A stretch of 64,000 nucleotides of DNA from Corydoras sp. C115 (lineage: Eukaryota > Chordata > Actinopteri > Siluriformes > Callichthyidae): contig JAFMOC010000007.1 in the NCBI GenBank assembly GCA_019802505.1, positions 11,959,501-12,023,500 of the forward strand. Reading direction: 5' to 3'. Below, in pieces: positions 59,226 to 64,000 of the stretch (position 1 is the stretch's first letter; each line of letters starts with the position of its first letter). The notes below the pieces were generated by a model, which saw only the letters and a program-made list of their open reading frames with translations, searched no databases and was not told the origin of the DNA. A program made the translations under genes and the position numbers.

Positions 59226-61756
59226 AGTGTTATAGTAAACAATTAAAGAATAAAAAACATCAGAAAAAACATTTGCACTGGAAAACAATGAGTTATTTCT
59301 GAAGCTGTAAAAAGGTTTACATTTAATATAAAAATAAAATATATAACTATATGAATAACAGCATGTTTAATGATACAGAATCTTTTATTGGACAACATAA
59401 TGCTTTTAAATGTTTTACTTATCTTATTTAAGCAACAGAATATGAAAAGGCTGTCTTTAGCTACATATCATCCCATCCCATAGCATTGTCTATCATAACA
59501 CACACAATTTTATATAATTCTATATTTCATAATCCTAATAAATGTTTGCTTTGCCCCTGAAACACCACAACCACAACCACAACAACAACAATAAACAAAC
59601 CTGCTCATGATCACCCAGTTGTTTGTGTCAGTTGCCTTACAATGAAATGTGCTCTGTCTCTTTTCAAACAGTGAAAGTCAGTCAAATGGTGTGAAACTTT
59701 AAAAGTGTTTTAAAGTTTTAAAACTTTCCCACTCAGATATAGCTTTTACTTACTTTGCTCCTGGATTCAGCATGAAAAGACTGTGCAGCTATAACAGAAT
59801 GAACTACTTGTTGCATTAAAAATCTAGTTAATTTTTACTGCTTGTTTAAGGAACCTATTTAATAATAAAATATGACAGATTGCAGAATTGTTATAAGCAT
59901 TAGAATATGATTGAGGTGTGAAGGGAAATGCATTTAAAAAGATCATTTATATTCAGTATTTATATTAATTCATACATGTTTTGTGTCACACTGGACTTAG
60001 ACAACAGGAGGACATTGGCAGTGACTGTGTTTAATGGCCATCCCAATAGGAGCAGTAATTTAACATGTCACTTCTGCCCCATTGATTCTCTTACTTCATA
60101 ATTGTCTCCCAAGCTGAATGAATCTCTTTTTGTTAAAGGCTTGCTGTTTTCACAGGGCTTTGTCCTCATTAGCAGAAGTAGATGCGTGGGTTTTGGGGGA
60201 GGGGATGACAGACTGCATGAGCTCTGTGTCTTTCCATCTGTAATGATGTGACACAATCAGACCATAGCAACAGAAATATTTGTAGCAATGAAATGAATGT
60301 AGTGTCCTCTCTGACCTACACTACTGTGCATCATGCTTCATTATGTTGTTTTCCGTATCTGTCATTTAGTTATTATAGTTGCTTGGTTCTTACAGTAAGT
60401 CGTATTTGTCGACTGAATTTTTAACCTAACTATTAGCACAAGTTGCAGTGTATCTTGTAGGACCAACACTATGCCAAATCAAATTGCATTAAAAGTTGTT
60501 TTCTGCCTATTTTCCCTTTTCCTTTACTCTTGTGATGGGACCAGCTATAAGGTTATTAGGTAACTGAGGGACACTGTGTAAAGGCTTACCCGAGACTAAT
60601 ACAGAGAGGAAAAAACAGTAAAGCTTGTCTCAGTTGGGCAGAGCTACGGGCACAAGGCCATCTGTCCATTCTCTGGATACAGCTGACAACAAAGGGGGCA
60701 ATTCTTCATTACCAGACCATACAGCCACTGGAGACACACTCACATTGTTGGAGACACAACTCGGACAAGAGGAAAAAAGCCACTGACCACCTCACTGCCT
60801 TTTACCTTCACAGCAGGTCAGTCCACAATATATCAGGAAATAGCATTATTCATATGTTTAACCTATTTGCTCTCTGCACTAATATGATTTCCTTATCACA
60901 AGATAAATAGTGGACTGATGACGATAAACACATTTTGATTGTAAAATTTAATGCACACATACAAACACTTTTTCCCCCAATTTCCTAGTCTATTGTTAGA
61001 TATGATGCACAACTTCTCATTCATGTTTAATCAGCAATGAGATAAGTTATGATAAAGTTAAACAAGGCAACTACATTTATGATTAACTTGTATTGTTTGC
61101 TTTGTAATGCTTGAAAACATCTCATATCAAAATAATGTGAAAACAATATTTAATAAACAAAAACTTATTAATACCATTAACAAGCTTTTGTTATAACAGA
61201 GTAGTGTTTTATGTTATGTAATATGTTGAAAACCTACTAGTTCTTAAAAAAACTATTAATATAAATAAATAATGTAGAGAAAGTTGGTCCGTATTATTAC
61301 TGGGTTGTAGCATAGCAGAATTGTTTGCAGGTCTGGGGCCTGCTGACAAGCCTGAGGAGACAGAAATGGGTCAAAAGGGTTTTAGCATTAACCAAATAAA
61401 TCCGGGCCTATAGGATTAGGCAAGGCTGTTGCTCCTTGTTTGATGTGTTTACCTGATGGTACAGTGGAGACCTGTGGTCTAGAGAATGCAATATTTTGAA
61501 TTTTAATTTTTTTTGTCATATTTGTTTATCTTTTAATCAATAAGAAATATATTATGTGTGTGTGTTTGCTTCATGCTTTTTCAGGAGATGCTCAGTTTTT
61601 TTATAAAATAATATTGTCTTCAATTTATTGTTCAATTTGTTTATTATTTTTTACTGTAGTGTTTAACATGGCAACAAAGAAAGAGCTGTCCTCACATCAA
61701 ACCCTATGTAAGTAGTAGAACTACAGGGAGCACATAATTCTGTTTAAAGGTGATAA
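59226..61756. other. Region between mocos and the PCBP-like gene, no clear gene
   Basis: Mostly AT-rich. The part 60580-60816 is less AT-rich and ends in cttcacagcag/gtcagt, a donor-like junction at 60816/60817. It could be a non-coding 5' exon of the plus-strand PCBP-like gene. That is a guess from position and splice context. No open frame of note was found. Confidence 0.3.
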
Positions 61757-62220
61757 ATGCAAAACAACAACGTTCAGTACAAGTCACTGACTCTGGCCTA
61801 CAGGACCATTCCTGGATATGCCCCCTCTTACCTTCACTCTATCTTTTCAAAATATACTCTGACTCGTTTACTTCGCTCCAGTGATAATTGCCGCCTGGAG
61901 ATTCCACCTCACCGAGGAGCTAATTCTCACTCCGTGGCATTCACTACTGCAAGATGGTGGAACAATCTTCCCAACACTGTCCGTAAGGCAGAGTCACTAG
62001 ACATTTTTAAGAAACTACTGAAGACGCATCTTTTTAACAAACACCTGTTGTAGAGAAAAACAAATGGGGGGGGAGGATAATATAATGCAGGATCATATAA
62101 TGATCAGGTTTGATATATCTACTGGTTTTCTTCATAACTACTGACTTGTGTTGTTCTGTTTTGTAAGTCGCTTTGGATAAAAGCGTCTGATAAATAACTA
62201 AATGTAAATGTAAATGTAAA
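61757..62220 (+). mobile_element. LINE 3' end: reverse-transcriptase C-terminal tail and 3'UTR
   Basis: The frame 61757-62053 reads YKSLTLAYRTIPGYAPSYLH, then PPHRGANSHSVAFTTARWWN, NLPNTVRKAESLDIFKKLLK and THLFNKHLL. This is the standard C-terminus of L2/CR1-like LINE polyproteins. The 3'UTR ends gtcgctttggataaaagcgt and (taaatg)n. It is 5'-truncated and lies upstream of the first PCBP-like coding exon. Confidence 0.8.
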
Positions 62221-62953
62221 CACCGGTAAAATGTTGTTTTTTTTCTTGCCACTTAATTGAAATTAAATATATTCAGAGTGGTATCATTAGGAAAATGGGA
62301 GTTTTGGTATCTGTTTCCAACCAATTCTGCAAAATAACTACTATGGCATAAATTTTACACAAGACATTGAAATGTAGGTTATATGTGTTTTGAAACACAG
62401 TTCATTTTTATTTCACCCTTATTTCCTTCATGACCTCATCATCTGTATTACAGTTTTTTCAGATTCATAGACCTGGAAAATATTGCTACAACATTACAGC
62501 GCTAAAGTTACACTGAAGCCAGCACTATGTCTTACTTGCAGACAAATTAACAATATATTATTATGCCTACTACATCCATGGCCAGGATACAAGTGACTAA
62601 TTTAGAGCCTTATCAATGTCAAAACAAACATATTAATTATTATTTAAGGATGAACAGTCAAATGGCAATGATTGGAAAGCCACTGGCATAATTTGGGTGT
62701 CACATAGGGAACTACTTTCAACAGAGCAAAAATAAAATTAATAGATAACACAACATTGGGAATCTATTCCTATCTATCTAATGCATTTAATGTGCTTTCA
62801 GGGGTTCTGCTTTTTGTAGCTGGAGGGGTTATTGAAGTAATTAAATATTTAAAGCTTTGAATCAATCGTTGAGAATGCCTGTTGAATTGCATTTTCCTCA
62901 CTGTCTGCTGGTCTGACTGAATTGCTAACATCCTTATCTGTTTGTCTGCACAG

Positions 62954-63082
62954 AGCCTGTGTGTCTGAAAGCGTGAAGTGTTCAAATCAAGAAGTATGAA
63001 TATGAATGAGAAGGAGGCTGCCTTGTGGTCTGGGAGAGGACTAAATGTCACTCTTACCATCCGCCTACTAATGCATGGAAAG
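62954..63082 (+). CDS. PCBP-family poly(rC)-binding protein, first coding exon (gene continues past window)
   Basis: The exon follows the acceptor tctgtttgtctgcacag at 62953. It has 42 bases of leader, then ATG at 62996 (or 63002), and encodes MNMNEKEAALWSGRGLNVTL followed by TIRLLMHGK. It stops at the donor AAG/GTGAGG (63083). GLNVTLTIRLLMHGK is the invariant start of the first KH domain of PCBP1/2/3, and family genes have an intron directly after HGK. PCBP proteins bind C-rich RNA to control stability and translation. The N-terminal residues before GLN do not decide between pcbp2 and pcbp3. The rest of the gene is to the right of the window. Confidence 0.82.
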
Positions 63083-63355
63083 GTGAGGCTTGCAAACCTG
63101 ATATTACAAAATACTTTTAAAACACTTCAAAACTATTTAAACACCTAGTGTGTGTCAATAATTTTAAATGGTACATTTCCATCCACCTGCAGGAACATGT
63201 AGTGTTGAGGCTTGCTAAAATTATAGTTCATGTGTATGCTCTTGAAAAGACTTTTTATAAGATTTTGTAAGAAAAGTACAAATGGTCATAACTGTATCAT
63301 TCTGCATCACTTTAGATATAGTTATACTAAAATCCATTCAGAATCCAAGGCATGT

Positions 63356-63655
63356 CTATCCATCCATCATCATTTATTTAATCATATACTACTATACTAT
63401 ACATACCTATCCAGGGAAGAATGTTTCGGGCGCGAATCTATCACTGGGCACACACTCACGTACTTAAACAAATACACACCACACAGGGGCAATTTAGAGC
63501 AGCCAATTTAACTTAAATCCATGTTTTTGGACTGTGGGAGGACACGCATGCGGACACGGGGAAAACATGGAGGCTCCACTCATATCGGAATTTGAAACTG
63601 GTTTCCCAGTGCTGAGAGGCAAACGTTCCACCTACTAAGCCACCGCTCCACCCTA
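63356..63655 (-). mobile_element. Degraded DANA-like SINE, copy 15, in PCBP-like intron 1
   Basis: It runs from atccatccatcatcatttat to taagccaccgctccaccc. Several internal parts are missing or mutated. Confidence 0.75.
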
Positions 63656-63714
63656 ACATTTATATATACACTAACAAAATCCAAGTGCTGCATGTTTATA
63701 CATGTCTAAATACA

Positions 63715-63940
63715 CTTATCAGTCACTTTATTAGGCACAACATCTTGTTTCTCTACTACATTTCATGAGTTCCACCTGCTATATTGATGCAATTTGTAGT
63801 TCTGTTGTTACAGATTGTAGTCCAGCTGTTTCTCTACTTACTATTTGTAATTGTAGAACTACAAAATGTATCTGTGTGGTAGTTAATAGATAATGCATGT
63901 AGAAACAAAAAGGTGGACCTAATAATAAAGGTCATTTGTT
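63715..63940. mobile_element. Short family X-like MITE with TTATTAGG-type ends
   Basis: The left end is cagtcactttattaggcaca and the right end gtggacctaataataaaggt, an imperfect inverted pair. The centre carries tttgtagttctgttgttaca and attgtagtccagctgtttct, shared with other family X copies. Confidence 0.55.
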
Positions 63941-63970
63941 AGACATATTAATGTTTTACAGAATGTCTCA

Positions 63971-64000
63971 TCTCATCTCATTATCTTCAGCTTAATACTA
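63971..64000 (-). mobile_element. Start of a further DANA-like SINE, cut by the window edge
   Basis: ctcattatcttcagcttaat then acta matches the 3' end of the minus-strand SINE (cattatcttctgctttatcctata). The copy continues beyond the window. Confidence 0.55.

Overview
This is a ray-finned fish (teleost) chromosome window. The evidence is split vertebrate genes with GT-AG introns, orthologues of human DLG5, ANXA11, MOCOS and a PCBP gene, AT-rich introns full of CA and TA microsatellites, and many copies of a DANA-like tRNA-derived SINE together with Tc1/mariner, hAT, pogo and LINE debris. I cannot name the species. Nothing bacterial, no CRISPR array and no viral gene cluster was seen.

Layout, left to right. 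1-8543 is read as the first intron of dlg5 (minus strand); its first coding exon is 8544-8841 and its GC-rich promoter lies to about 9360. 9361-17387 is intergenic and repeat-packed (two facing SINEs, two SINEs inserted one after the other into the same target, and a hAT element with an 8-bp target duplication). 17388-32320 holds the complete coding sequence of anxa11 (minus strand, 14 coding exons, 561 codons by my splicing), with a non-coding first exon near 39950-40130. 40140-47240 is intergenic: a local duplication, SINEs, a hAT element, and a Tc1-like element with a damaged transposase (44843-46460). 47241-58115 holds the complete coding sequence of mocos (minus strand, 15 coding exons, 863 codons). 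Its fourth intron carries a second Tc1-like element (53869-55486) with an uninterrupted 344-codon transposase. 58116-62953 is the mocos promoter, more SINEs and a LINE tail. A plus-strand PCBP-family gene starts with the exon 62954-63082 and runs off the right end.

The four host genes are unrelated in function (a scaffold protein, a Ca2+/phospholipid-binding annexin, the molybdenum-cofactor sulfurase, an RNA-binding KH protein). I see no operon-like or joint system. dlg5, anxa11 and mocos all point left; the PCBP gene is divergent from mocos. The exon joins of anxa11 and mocos keep frame through every junction, which is the strongest support for the calls. The most noteworthy features are the intact Tc1 transposase, the layered transposon history and the low-complexity repeats of the annexin N-terminus; I did not find a credible undescribed biological system.
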